The notes under the pieces were generated by a model. The model saw only the letters and a program-made list of their open reading frames with translations, did not search any database and had not been told where the DNA came from. A stretch of DNA of 58,381 bases from Candidatus Omnitrophota bacterium (lineage in GTDB: Bacteria > Omnitrophota > Koll11 > Duberdicusellales > 4484-171): contig JAUYCY010000006.1 in NCBI GenBank assembly GCA_030692055.1, forward strand, positions 1 to 58,381. The letters run 5' to 3'. This document shows positions 1-7,610 of the stretch, in pieces (within the stretch, counting starts at the first letter, position 1; each line of letters begins with the position of its first letter). The position numbers and the translations under genes were made by a program.

Positions 1-234
1 GAGTCCTTTGGGGGATCTTCCACTCAGACGATCCTGGGCACAAAGTCATCCGTCTTTTTAAAACGGGCGACGGCCGTTTCAGCGGTGCTGTACATACTTG
101 CGTGCCTTCTATTGGGCGTTATGACGAGCCACAGAGGCAGATCGCTTGTCGCTAAAGGCGGCCTTCAGGCCCCTCTTACTACAAGCGGGGGATATCCTCA
201 AGCGCCAAATGAATCGCCTTTTGCCGATTTTTGA
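1..234 (+). CDS. secG: SecG preprotein translocase subunit, 3' part
   Basis: This is the 3' end of secG, open from base 1 in frame 1 to a TGA at 232-234. SecG is the small accessory membrane subunit of the SecYEG protein-export channel. The reading starts with the glycine-rich ESFGGSSTQTILG stretch, which matches the conserved SecG loop (family pattern FGG..sqtlfG). It continues through the second hydrophobic helix (AVSAVLYILACLLLGV) and ends in a short hydrophilic tail. The start and the first transmembrane helix lie outside the window. The next gene's start overlaps or directly follows this stop, so the peptide-transport operon may be co-transcribed with secG. I am fairly sure of the identity from the loop and helix pattern; only length limits confidence. 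Confidence 0.82.
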   Translation, partial: ESFGGSSTQTILGTKSSVFLKRATAVSAVLYILACLLLGVMTSHRGRSLVAKGGLQAPLTTSGGYPQAPNESPFADF

Positions 235-241
235 TAAAAAA

Positions 242-1894
242 ATGTTTATAAACAGCAAGATACCGTTAATGATATTAGCGGTATTTTTTTTCTTTTTAAC
301 CATTTCCGATCCCGGCTCGGAAAGTTTTGGTAATGACGAGCCGGGGTCGGAAAATGGCAGCTTGCCTTCATACGGTGACGCCATAGTAGTCGCCTCAAGC
401 GGCGATGCGCGTACGCTCGTTCCGATCTTGGCCTCCGACTCTGCTTCGAGTGACATATGCGGTTTTGTCTTCAACGGCTTAGTCAAGTATGACAGGAATA
501 TCGAGCTCGTAGGCGATCTTGCCGAAAGCTGGGATATCGAGGACTCGGGGAAGACGATAATATTTCATTTAAGAAAGGGAGTGCGCTGGCATGACGGCCG
601 GAATTTTACTTCGCGCGATGTAGAGTACACCTATAGGAAGCTGATAGACCCCAATGTGAGAACGCCTTACAGCGGAGAGTATGAACGTGTAAAAGATTTT
701 ATCGTCATTGACGATTATATGATAAAGATAATATATAAAGAACCTTTTGCGCCGGCTCTCTCGAGCTGGGGGATATGGGTCATGCCCGAACATATATTAA
801 AGAACGAAGACCTCAATAAGACAAAATTCTCCCGCTCTCCTATAGGAACGGGCCCGTATAAATTTAAGTCATGGAAAACTGGTGAGAAGATAGAGCTTGT
901 ATCAAATCATGATTATTTTGAAGGCAGGCCTTATATAGATCAATTTGTATATCGTATTATTCCTGACCCATCTACTATGTTTTTGGAGCTTAAAACAGGC
1001 GGAGTTGATTGGATGGGTTTGACTCCTTTACAATATAGAGAGCAGACAAATACAAAATTTTTTCAACAAAACTATCGAAAGTTCAGATATCCTAGTTTTG
1101 CATATACATATCTAGGATTTAATTTAAAACATCCGTGGTTTTCTGATAAACGTGTGCGTCAGGCAATTGCCTACGCGATAGACAAGCAAGAGATTGTTAA
1201 GGCCGTGCTTTTTAGTTTTGGCAATACCGCAACCGGGCCGTATGTACCCAATACCTGGCCCTATAACCCTAACGTAAAAAAATATGAACATAATCCCGAA
1301 AGAGCAAAGGCATTGTTAAAAGAAGCAGGCTGGTTTGATAGAAATAGTGACGGTATTTTAGAAAAAGACGGTAAGCCTTTCGAATTTACTATCCTTACTA
1401 ATATGGGCAATCCCTCTCGAGTAAAAACCGCTACAATCATCCAATGGCGGCTTGGCAAAATTGGCATCAAAGTAAATATAAGAGAACTAGAATGGGCAAC
1501 ATTTATTAATGAGTTTATAGATAAAAGACGTTTTGAGGCGGTTGTGCTTGGTTGGAGTATTACTCTAGATCCGGATCAATACGATATTTGGCACTCTACA
1601 AAAACAAAAGAAAAAGAGTTAAATTTTGTTAGTTTCAGTAATCAAGAAGTCGATGACCTTCTAGAGCGAGGCAGGCGGACTTTTGATATCCAAGAGCGCA
1701 AAAAGGCCTACTTTAGAATACAGGAAATCTTGGCAGAGGAATTGCCTTATATATTTTTATATGTGCCGGATGCCTTACCTATTATCAGCGCCAGGTTTCA
1801 AGGAATTGAACCCGCGCCTATAGGCATTAGCTATAACATAGAGAAATGGTATGTACCCAAGAAACTACAGAAACACAGATTAAGTAGCGAGTAG
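242..1894 (+). CDS. Peptide ABC transporter substrate-binding protein (SBP_bac_5 family)
   Basis: About 550 aa, the periplasmic solute-binding protein of a dipeptide/oligopeptide (DppA/OppA-type) importer. After a hydrophobic N-terminal segment (PLMILAVFFFFLTI) the mature part opens with the usual family-5 layout: a domain with LVPILASDSASSDI and GLVKYDRNIELVGDLAESW, then the signature-like region RKGVRWHDGRNFTSRDVEYTYR. The C-terminal lobe continues to about residue 540. No lipobox Cys is visible, so it is either soluble periplasmic or N-terminally anchored. I chose ATG 242 because it puts the hydrophobic segment at the N terminus; ATG 209, which overlaps secG, is possible. Between the signal segment and the mature domain is a short in-frame palindromic insert (303-353). 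The four downstream genes complete the importer. Confidence 0.86.
   Translation: MFINSKIPLMILAVFFFFLTISDPGSESFGNDEPGSENGSLPSYGDAIVVASSGDARTLVPILASDSASSDICGFVFNGLVKYDRNIELVGDLAESWDIEDSGKTIIFHLRKGVRWHDGRNFTSRDVEYTYRKLIDPNVRTPYSGEYERVKDFIVIDDYMIKIIYKEPFAPALSSWGIWVMPEHILKNEDLNKTKFSRSPIGTGPYKFKSWKTGEKIELVSNHDYFEGRPYIDQFVYRIIPDPSTMFLELKTGGVDWMGLTPLQYREQTNTKFFQQNYRKFRYPSFAYTYLGFNLKHPWFSDKRVRQAIAYAIDKQEIVKAVLFSFGNTATGPYVPNTWPYNPNVKKYEHNPERAKALLKEAGWFDRNSDGILEKDGKPFEFTILTNMGNPSRVKTATIIQWRLGKIGIKVNIRELEWATFINEFIDKRRFEAVVLGWSITLDPDQYDIWHSTKTKEKELNFVSFSNQEVDDLLERGRRTFDIQERKKAYFRIQEILAEELPYIFLYVPDALPIISARFQGIEPAPIGISYNIEKWYVPKKLQKHRLSSE
303..353 (+). repeat. In-frame palindromic insert in the binding-protein gene
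   Basis: The arms 303-319 (TTTCCGATCCCGGCTCG) and 337-353 (CGAGCCGGGGTCGGAAA) are complementary over 17 bp with one mismatch, around a 17-nt spacer. The element is translated in frame as SDPGSESFGNDEPGSE. It lies at the junction between the signal segment and the mature domain, where extra residues should be tolerated. Confidence 0.75.
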
Positions 1895-1896
1895 CT

Positions 1897-2075
1897 ATAA
1901 CTGCATAGCGCATAGCGTTTAAATTCTATAAGAGATGAAAAGGGAAAGATAATAAATTCGGAAAAATGACAAATTCTCAGAAATCGTTATTAACTTAATA
2001 TTCTTAAAACACTCTGCGCTATGCGCTTGGCGCTTTGCGAATTACGCTATGCGCTCTGCGCTTAGCGCTATGCGA
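1897..2075 (+). repeat. Spacer with GCGCTATGCGC-type word repeats
   Basis: The spacer between the binding protein and the first permease contains many permutations of the words GCATAGCG, CGCTATGCGC and CGCTTAGCGC, concentrated at 1901-1920 and 2018-2075. The two blocks face each other as imperfect inverted repeats and could fold into one long hairpin. Related word repeats recur at 3990-4020 and 4140-4190. Confidence 0.6.
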
Positions 2076-2077
2076 AT

Positions 2078-3052
2078 ATGTTAAGATATTTGTTCAAAAA
2101 AGCCCTTGAGTTGGTCCCTACCTTTTTGGGTATCACCATTATTACATTTTTTATTCTTCATCTTGCGCCCGGTAAACCTACGGACACGATGAGCGAGTTT
2201 AATCCAAAAATGACGCCGGAAGCGCGGCTACGCCTTGAAAAATATTATGGCTTGGATAAACCTATAGTAGTCCAGTATGGTATGTGGTTGAAAAGGCTTG
2301 CAAAATTTGATTTTGGAGAATCTTTTTCACAGGATAGGCGGCCTGTCTGGGATAAGATAAATGAGAGAATGCCGATTACTATTCTTATTAACGCGCTTGC
2401 AATTATGTTTATTTTCCTTATAGCCATACCCATAGGAGTCAGTTCCGCTATACGCCAAAATTCTTTATACGATAAACTTACTACCATCGGAGTTTTTATA
2501 GGTTTTGCTACGCCTACTTTTTGGTTGGCGCTAATGTTACAGCTTTTCTTAGGGGTATATCTGGGGTGGTTTCCCATTTCCGGCATTCATTCATTAGGCT
2601 ATGAACATATGTCGCTGGCGCAAAAAATAGTCGATAGCGCGCGGCATTTAACCTTACCTATATTTATATCTGTGTTCGGCGGCCTAGCAGGCTTATCTCG
2701 GTATATGCGCAGCCAAATGCTTGAAGTAATACGCCAGGAATATATCGTGACCGCTCGGGCTAAAGGCCTGCCGGAAAAGAAAGTTATTTATAAACACGCG
2801 CTTAAAAACGCATTGTTACCTGTGATAACAATACTAGGTTTATCTATACCGGGCTTATTAGGAGGCAGTATTATTTTTGAAACAATTTTTGCTATTCCCG
2901 GTATGGGTCAGCTTTCTTATATGTCGGTTATGACTAGAGATTATCCTTTGATTATGGCATTACTGGTTATAGATGCGATACTGGTACTTTTAGGCAATCT
3001 TTTGGCAGATATTGGATACGCCATAGTTGACCCGAGAATTAGAGTAAAATAA
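2078..3052 (+). CDS. dppB: Peptide ABC transporter permease, DppB-type
   Basis: 324 aa, the first inner-membrane permease of the importer. It begins [20 protein letters not shown] and has the N-terminal helix, large periplasmic loop and five further hydrophobic helices usual for DppB/OppB. The coupling (EAA) loop is visible as [15 protein letters not shown] followed by [10 protein letters not shown], and the end [19 protein letters not shown] is typical. The length matches the family. There is no clear Shine-Dalgarno site before ATG 2078 because the upstream bases belong to the word-repeat spacer; translation may be coupled to upstream reading. It sits between the binding protein and the second permease, which supports the role. 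DppB versus OppB versus NikB cannot be told from sequence alone. Confidence 0.9.
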   Translation: MLRYLFKKALELVPTFLGITIITFFILHLAPGKPTDTMSEFNPKMTPEARLRLEKYYGLDKPIVVQYGMWLKRLAKFDFGESFSQDRRPVWDKINERMPITILINALAIMFIFLIAIPIGVSSAIRQNSLYDKLTTIGVFIGFATPTFWLALMLQLFLGVYLGWFPISGIHSLGYEHMSLAQKIVDSARHLTLPIFISVFGGLAGLSRYMRSQMLEVIRQEYIVTARAKGLPEKKVIYKHALKNALLPVITILGLSIPGLLGGSIIFETIFAIPGMGQLSYMSVMTRDYPLIMALLVIDAILVLLGNLLADIGYAIVDPRIRVK

Positions 3053-3160
3053 CCAAGCTCCAAGAAACAATAACCAAACAATGACCAATAACCAAATTTC
3101 AATGATCAGTTTGGTGATTGTACCTTGGTTATTGGTGTTTATTAAAAATAGTCTTTAGTC
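3053..3160 (+). repeat. Inverted word-repeat spacer (AATAACCAA type)
   Basis: The spacer between the two permease genes consists of repeated AATAACCAA/GACCAATAACCAA words in its left half and their complement (CCTTGGTTATTGGTG) in its right half. Together they form a long imperfect hairpin. It is not a typical terminator because it lacks a terminal T-run next to a GC stem. Confidence 0.55.
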
Positions 3161-3167
3161 TAATAAA

Positions 3168-3995
3168 ATGTTGTGGAAAAGATTTAAAAAGAACAAATTA
3201 GCGGTTTGGGGAGGAATGCTTGTATTTTTGCTTTTTGCTATTGCAATAATTGCCCCCGTAATTTCTCCGTGCGATCCAAACGAAATAGATGTAAATAATA
3301 TTCTTAAATCTCCTAGTTTAAGACATCCTCTTGGGACAGATGATTTAGGAAGAGATGTTTTAAGCAGAATGATTTGGGGTTCGCGTATATCTTTAGCGGT
3401 TGGTTTTATTGCCGTGGGTATCGCTACTTTAATAGGCATTCTTTTAGGAGCAGTAAGCGGCTATTATGGTAGATGGGTTGATTCGCTGATTATGCGTTTT
3501 GTAGACATAATGCTAACTATTCCCGGATTTTTGTTAATACTTGCCGTAATTGCTTTTATCGGCCCAAGTATCTGGAACATTATGGTTGTTATCGGCCTTA
3601 CGAGCTGGATGGGAGTAGCGCGGCTTGTGCGGGCGGAATTCTTAAGCCTTAAAGAGCGAGAGTTTGTTTTAGCGGCGCGTTCTCTCGGCGCAAGCGATGC
3701 GAGAATTATTTTTCGCCATATTTTACCTAATGCGCTTACACCGGTATATATTTCGTTTATTTTAGGCGTAGCTGGGGCCATTCTCCTAGAGTCAGGATTA
3801 AGTTTTTTAGGGCTGGGAGTGCAAGCGCCGACACCAAGTTGGGGAAATATTCTAAGCAGCGGCCGCGAGTATATAGAAATTGCCTGGTGGCTTATCATAT
3901 TTCCCGGCCTTGCAATATTGATTACCTGTCTTTCTTATTATCTTTTAGGAGAGGGGATAAGGGAAGCGCTGGATCCGAAACTTAAAAACGCATAG
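3168..3995 (+). CDS. dppC: Peptide ABC transporter permease, DppC-type
   Basis: 275 aa, the second inner-membrane permease. The N terminus (MLWKRFKKNKLAVWGGMLVF) carries the OppC_N signature. It is followed by HPLGTDDLGRDVLSRMIWGSR, a hallmark of DppC/OppC, and by the EAA loop EFVLAARSLGASDARIIFRH with HILPN. The helix count and length suit the family. It would form the heterodimeric channel with the upstream permease. ATG 3168 lacks an obvious ribosome-binding site, as is common among these genes. The downstream spacer returns to the CGCATAGCG word repeats. Confidence 0.91.
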   Translation: MLWKRFKKNKLAVWGGMLVFLLFAIAIIAPVISPCDPNEIDVNNILKSPSLRHPLGTDDLGRDVLSRMIWGSRISLAVGFIAVGIATLIGILLGAVSGYYGRWVDSLIMRFVDIMLTIPGFLLILAVIAFIGPSIWNIMVVIGLTSWMGVARLVRAEFLSLKEREFVLAARSLGASDARIIFRHILPNALTPVYISFILGVAGAILLESGLSFLGLGVQAPTPSWGNILSSGREYIEIAWWLIIFPGLAILITCLSYYLLGEGIREALDPKLKNA

Positions 3996-4045
3996 CGCAA
4001 GGCGCTAAACGCATAGCGTAAATCTAATAAGGATATTTTTATTTT

Positions 4046-4061
4046 GGTATAGGAAAGTATA
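4046..4061 (+). repeat. GGTATAGGAAAGTATA element, copy 1
   Basis: The 16-base word GGTATAGGAAAGTATA occurs here and again at 36139-36154 and 55746-55761. All three are intergenic. In this copy the inner TATAGGAAAGTATA is followed by CCCTAACGGGC and, 18 bases on, by an inverted GAAAG echo (CTTTCC), suggesting a small palindromic repeat. Confidence 0.6.
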
Positions 4062-4147
4062 CCCTAACGGGCACAAGTAAAACTTTCCTAACCACTGAAA
4101 ATAACCTAAATAGTTATTGCCGAAGGTAATTTTCTTGTTTACGCTTT

Positions 4148-4186
4148 GCGCTATGCTCTATGCTCTATGCTCTATGCTCTATGCGC
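4148..4186 (+). repeat. Tandem CTATGCT heptamer repeat
   Basis: Four to five head-to-tail copies of the 7-bp unit CTATGCT, bordered by CGCTATGCGC-type words. Lies just upstream of the first ATPase gene. It is too short and has no spacers, so it is not a CRISPR array. Confidence 0.75.
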
Positions 4187-4202
4187 TTTACTGATATGAA
4201 CT

Positions 4203-5183
4203 ATGAATGAATTTTTATTGGAAGTAGAGAACCTAAATACTTCTTTTTTTACCGACGCCGGCGAGGTGCGAGCCGTAAGGGGTGTGAGTTTTAACTTAGA
4301 AAAAGGTAAAACTTTAGGCTTGGTAGGTGAAAGCGGCTGTGGTAAGACCGTTACGGCTTTATCAATTATGCGTTTGTTAGCTGCTAACGCAAAGATTATT
4401 AAAGGTAATATATTATATAAAGGTAAGGAGTTAACTGCGTTATCAGAAGAACAAATGCGCCAATTTAGGGGCAGCCAAATAGCAATGGTTTTTCAGGAGC
4501 CAATGACCGCGCTTAATCCTGTATTTAGTATAGGCGAGCAAATTGCCGAGGCAATAGAGTTACATCAGGGCGTTTCAAAAAAAGAAGCTATAGGAAAAGT
4601 TATAGAAGTTCTTGGGCAAGTTGGTATCCCTTCGCCCGACAAGAGAATGAAAGATTACCCGCACCAGTTAAGCACAGGAATGCGCCAGCGCGTATTAATT
4701 GCCATGGCTATATCTTGTAACCCCAGCATTTTAATCGCGGATGAACCCACCACTGCCTTAGATGTGACTATTCAGGCACAAATACTTGAGCTTATCAGTA
4801 GCCTGCAAAAGAAAACCGGTATAGCGATGATATTGATTACGCATGACTTAGGAATTGTCGCCGAGGTAGTGGATGAAGTGGCAGTTATGTATAGCGGCCG
4901 TATCGTAGAGCGCGCCCAAACTACAACTTTATTTGAAAAACCTTTGCATCCTTATACGGTCGGACTTCTAGATTCAATCCCGGTTGTTGAAAATTACGAA
5001 AAGAAACCGCTAAGGGCAATAAAAGGCTCAGTGCCTAATCTTTTACATTTGCCTAAAGGATGTTCTTTCTCTGACAGATGCCCTAAGGCTTTTTCTAAGT
5101 GCAGAGAAAGCGAGCCGGAACTTATAGAGGTGGAGAAAGGGCATTGGGTCGCCTGTTATTTATACACAGATGAGCACCGATAA
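4203..5183 (+). CDS. dppD: Peptide ABC transporter ATPase, DppD-type
   Basis: 326 aa cytoplasmic ATPase. Walker A is GESGCGKT (residues 42-49) and the Q-loop region is [12 protein letters not shown]. The ABC signature is the LSTGMRQR variant common in Opp/Dpp ATPases, Walker B is [12 protein letters not shown], and the switch His is in LITHD. The C-terminal oligopeptide-transporter domain carries the Cys pattern [14 protein letters not shown], as in DppD proteins that can bind an iron-sulfur cluster. ATG 4203 is taken because it opens directly into the ABC domain ([16 protein letters not shown]). The gene follows the permeases and precedes the partner ATPase, completing the importer. Confidence 0.93.
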   Translation: MNEFLLEVENLNTSFFTDAGEVRAVRGVSFNLEKGKTLGLVGESGCGKTVTALSIMRLLAANAKIIKGNILYKGKELTALSEEQMRQFRGSQIAMVFQEPMTALNPVFSIGEQIAEAIELHQGVSKKEAIGKVIEVLGQVGIPSPDKRMKDYPHQLSTGMRQRVLIAMAISCNPSILIADEPTTALDVTIQAQILELISSLQKKTGIAMILITHDLGIVAEVVDEVAVMYSGRIVERAQTTTLFEKPLHPYTVGLLDSIPVVENYEKKPLRAIKGSVPNLLHLPKGCSFSDRCPKAFSKCRESEPELIEVEKGHWVACYLYTDEHR

Positions 5184-5252
5184 ACACCACAGATGTGCAC
5201 AGATATTATCTGTGATTATCTGTGGTCTTCATCTGTGTTAATCCGTGTGATA
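5162..5252 (+). repeat. Inverted word-repeat spacer (CACAGATG type)
   Basis: The 70-base gap between the two ATPase genes and the last codons of the first are made of CACAGATG/GCACAGAT words facing their complement (CATCTGTG, ATCTGTGG). They form a long imperfect hairpin. The left arm reaches into the end of the upstream coding sequence. Confidence 0.6.
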
Positions 5253-5257
5253 TAATT

Positions 5258-6226
5258 ATGAACGAAGAATTATTAAAAGTAGAAAACCTGACAAAACATT
5301 TTAGCGCCAAAGAGGGAATCTTTGGTAGGGGCGGCGGCGTTGTGCATGCTGTCAATGGAGTAAGTTTTTCCATAAAAACCGGAGAAACCTTTGGCTTAGT
5401 AGGTGAAAGCGGCTGCGGTAAATCCACCTTAGCTAAACTTATTGCAAGGCTAATTGAACCAACTTCCGGAAAAGTTATTTTTGACGGCCGCGACATAACT
5501 AATTTAAAACAAAGCCGATTAAAAGATATTCGTAAAAATATACAATTTATTTTTCAAGACCCTCATGCGTCTTTAAATCCGAGAATGACCATAGGCGAAA
5601 CTATCGGCGAGCCCCTTCTTATACATAAAATAGCGGCCGGTAAAGAAAATATACAAAAAGTTTTACAGCTACTTAATGTAGTAGGCTTAGATAAAGATGC
5701 TTTAAGCCGCTATCCTCATGAATTTAGCACAGGTCAGCGCCAAAGAATCGGCATTGCCAGGGCAATAGCTTTAAATCCTAAGTTAATTATTGCGGATGAG
5801 CCGATATCTTCGCTTGATGTCTCGGTGCAGGCGCAAATTTTAAATCTCCTAGAGGTTTTACGAAAAGAATTTAACCTTACCTATTTATTTATTACCCATG
5901 ATTTAAGAATTGTCGAGTATATCAGCGACAGAGTAATGGTAATGTATTTAGGAAAAATTATGGAAATAAGTAACTGCGCCGATATATATAAACAACCCCT
6001 TCATCCCTACACCGAGGCGTTGCTTTCATCTACGCCAATACCAGACCCGCGTAAAAAGAAACAAAGAATATTACTAAGAGGAGAAATCCCTTCACCGCTA
6101 AACTTGCCTTCTGGCTGCGTATTTCATACGCGCTGTATTTACGCTAAAGAAAAATGTAGCGTAGAAGTCCCCAGCCTTATATCAAAAGGCGAAAGGCTTT
6201 TTGCCTGCCATTACCCGCTTTTGTAG
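5258..6226 (+). CDS. dppF: Peptide ABC transporter ATPase, DppF-type
   Basis: 322 aa from ATG 5258; an earlier in-frame ATG at 5222 lies inside the palindromic spacer and would add an unrelated leader peptide. Walker A is GESGCGKS, the Q-loop region is FIFQDPHASLNPRMTI, the signature is FSTGQRQR, Walker B is LIIADEPISSLD and the switch is FITHD. The C-terminal extension contains GCVFHTRCIYAKEKC, the Cys cluster typical of this family. It should pair with the upstream ATPase to power the importer. It is the last gene of the operon; a strong new promoter follows at 6229-6256. Confidence 0.93.
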   Translation: MNEELLKVENLTKHFSAKEGIFGRGGGVVHAVNGVSFSIKTGETFGLVGESGCGKSTLAKLIARLIEPTSGKVIFDGRDITNLKQSRLKDIRKNIQFIFQDPHASLNPRMTIGETIGEPLLIHKIAAGKENIQKVLQLLNVVGLDKDALSRYPHEFSTGQRQRIGIARAIALNPKLIIADEPISSLDVSVQAQILNLLEVLRKEFNLTYLFITHDLRIVEYISDRVMVMYLGKIMEISNCADIYKQPLHPYTEALLSSTPIPDPRKKKQRILLRGEIPSPLNLPSGCVFHTRCIYAKEKCSVEVPSLISKGERLFACHYPLL

Positions 6227-6228
6227 CA

Positions 6229-6256
6229 TTGACACCATAGTATCCTGCGGTATAAT
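6229..6256 (+). promoter_or_regulatory. Sigma-70-type promoter for the CsgG-like gene
   Basis: TTGACA at 6229-6234 and TATAAT at 6251-6256, separated by 16 bases. This is a near-consensus promoter placed about 70 bases upstream of the next start codon and just after the importer operon ends. Confidence 0.75.
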
Positions 6257-6327
6257 TACTCATTGTTGTCAGGAAATAACTAAAATTAAGCGGATCCTTA
6301 TATATACAGGTAAGAGGAGGTGTTAGA

Positions 6328-7275
6328 ATGAAGGTGAGTTTCAGGGCAATTTTTAGCATTTTTGTAGCTTTATTAATGGTTTTTTCTCTAAATACCACCG
6401 TAAGCGCAAAAGAGAATACTTCTAAACCAACCAGTCCTTGTTTTAGTGGCACGAAAAAGACAATAGCAATTGCGAGATTTAACAATACATCAGGTATGAA
6501 CTCATATATAAACATAGGCGATGATTTTTCCGCGCAATTAACCGACGCATTGATGCAAAGCGGCCAATTTATTGTTCTTTCAAGACAAGACTTGTCGGCT
6601 GTGCTCACCGAGCAGGATTTAGCTGATAGCGGTAGAATTGCTAAATCTCTTACCGCTAGAAAAGGCAAAGTTATCCCTGCGCAAATTCTAGTTACCGGAA
6701 ATATTACCGAGTTCGAAGAAAATACCGGCGGCGGCTCGCAGGGTATAAGCATTCACGGTGTAACCATCGGCGGGGCAAAATCAGACGCTCACGTAGCGGT
6801 TATTGTCCAAATTATAGACTCAACTACCGGCCAGATTTTGGATTCGCAAAGAGTAGAGGGCTTGGCAGATGCTTCAGGATTTACCATAGGCTATAGCGGC
6901 GCCTTTAATATAGGCAGTTCGAGTTTTAAAAAGACTCCGCTGGGTAAAGCCACACAAATTGCTATAGACAGGGCAGTATCTTATATTTCCGAAAGGCTTT
7001 CAAATCTTTCCTGGCAGGGAAGAGTAGTTACTGTAAAGGAAGGTTTAGTTTATTTAAACGCGGGCTCTGATGCCGGCATAGCTTTAGGAAAGAATTTTGT
7101 TATTTATAGAAAAGGCGAAAGCTTAATTGATCCCGAAACAGGCATAGAGCTAGGTTCGGAAAAGAAAAAAATTGCCGATATCGTCGTATCCGAAGTAGAA
7201 CAAAAGTTTTCTAAAGCAAAAATCTTAAGCTCGACAGGCGAAATTATGCCTTCGGATTTAGTTTTAGAATACTAA
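6328..7275 (+). CDS. Secreted CsgG/HfaB-family protein
   Basis: 315 aa with a Sec signal peptide (hydrophobic AIFSIFVALLMVFSL, cleavage near VSA). The core (KKTIAIARFNNTSG, then DDFSAQLTDALMQSGQFIVL and RQDLSAVLTEQD) matches the CsgG/curli-assembly domain. A long strand region (VAVIVQIIDSTTGQILDSQR) and a C-terminal domain (QGRVVTVKEGLVYLNAGSDAGI) follow. In the family such proteins form outer-membrane secretion pores or act as envelope lipoproteins. No lipobox Cys is placed at the cleavage site here, unlike classical CsgG. AGGAGG sits 7 bases before ATG 6328. No curli subunit genes are nearby, so the role is open. Confidence 0.75.
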   Translation: MKVSFRAIFSIFVALLMVFSLNTTVSAKENTSKPTSPCFSGTKKTIAIARFNNTSGMNSYINIGDDFSAQLTDALMQSGQFIVLSRQDLSAVLTEQDLADSGRIAKSLTARKGKVIPAQILVTGNITEFEENTGGGSQGISIHGVTIGGAKSDAHVAVIVQIIDSTTGQILDSQRVEGLADASGFTIGYSGAFNIGSSSFKKTPLGKATQIAIDRAVSYISERLSNLSWQGRVVTVKEGLVYLNAGSDAGIALGKNFVIYRKGESLIDPETGIELGSEKKKIADIVVSEVEQKFSKAKILSSTGEIMPSDLVLEY

Positions 7276-7329
7276 AGTGATTACACCGATTAAAAATTGA
7301 TTACACAGATTATTTACAGGGAGGTTTCA

Positions 7330-7503
7330 ATGAAGTTTATTATTCTAGCAATACTTTTCTTAATTGGTTGTGAGACTGTGCATAAAGGAGCGCAAGAAGT
7401 CGGTAAACCCATAGGCCAAGCCACTAAAGCTGTCGGAGGAGTTACCGAAGGCGCAGCCGAGGGTTATAGTAACAAGCAAACCGAAAACCCCTACAATAGA
7501 TAG
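7330..7503 (+). CDS. Small lipoprotein, entericidin-like
   Basis: 57 aa lipoprotein. The signal MKFIILAILFLIGC ends in a lipobox (LIGC, lipidated Cys14). The mature part ETVHKGAQEVGKPIGQATKA is short, Gly/Ala-rich and amphipathic, like entericidin-type lipoproteins. GGGAGG sits just before ATG 7330; the in-frame ATG at 7297 lies in repeat-like spacer and is not used. It follows the CsgG-like gene by 55 bases and may share its transcript. The entericidin resemblance is weak and no toxin or antitoxin role can be claimed. Confidence 0.6.
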   Translation: MKFIILAILFLIGCETVHKGAQEVGKPIGQATKAVGGVTEGAAEGYSNKQTENPYNR

Positions 7504-7610
7504 ACGCTAATCATCGCGAATCCCTGCCTGCGGCAGGCAGGGAACGCTAATAAACGCGAATATAATTATTAGCGAGAATTCGCGTTAGATTGGCGTATAT
7601 TAGCGTTAAA
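7501..7610 (+). repeat. Nested palindromic spacer (CCTGCCTGCGGCAGGCAGG and ACGCTAATA words)
   Basis: The perfect hairpin CCTGCCTGCGGCAGGCAGG (about 7522-7540) is embedded in a larger imperfect inverted repeat of ACGCTAAT/AACGCGAAT words running from 7503 to 7607. The start codon of the next gene directly follows. A related CTGCCGGCAG hairpin recurs near 36978-36995. Confidence 0.7.

Noticed and set aside
4148..4186. Possible CRISPR-like repeat array
   Set aside because: Units are 7-bp tandem copies with no spacers; it is a simple repeat.
6177..6752. Minus-strand open frame (191 codons)
   Set aside because: Antisense to the promoter and CsgG-like gene; no recognisable domain or ribosome-binding site.
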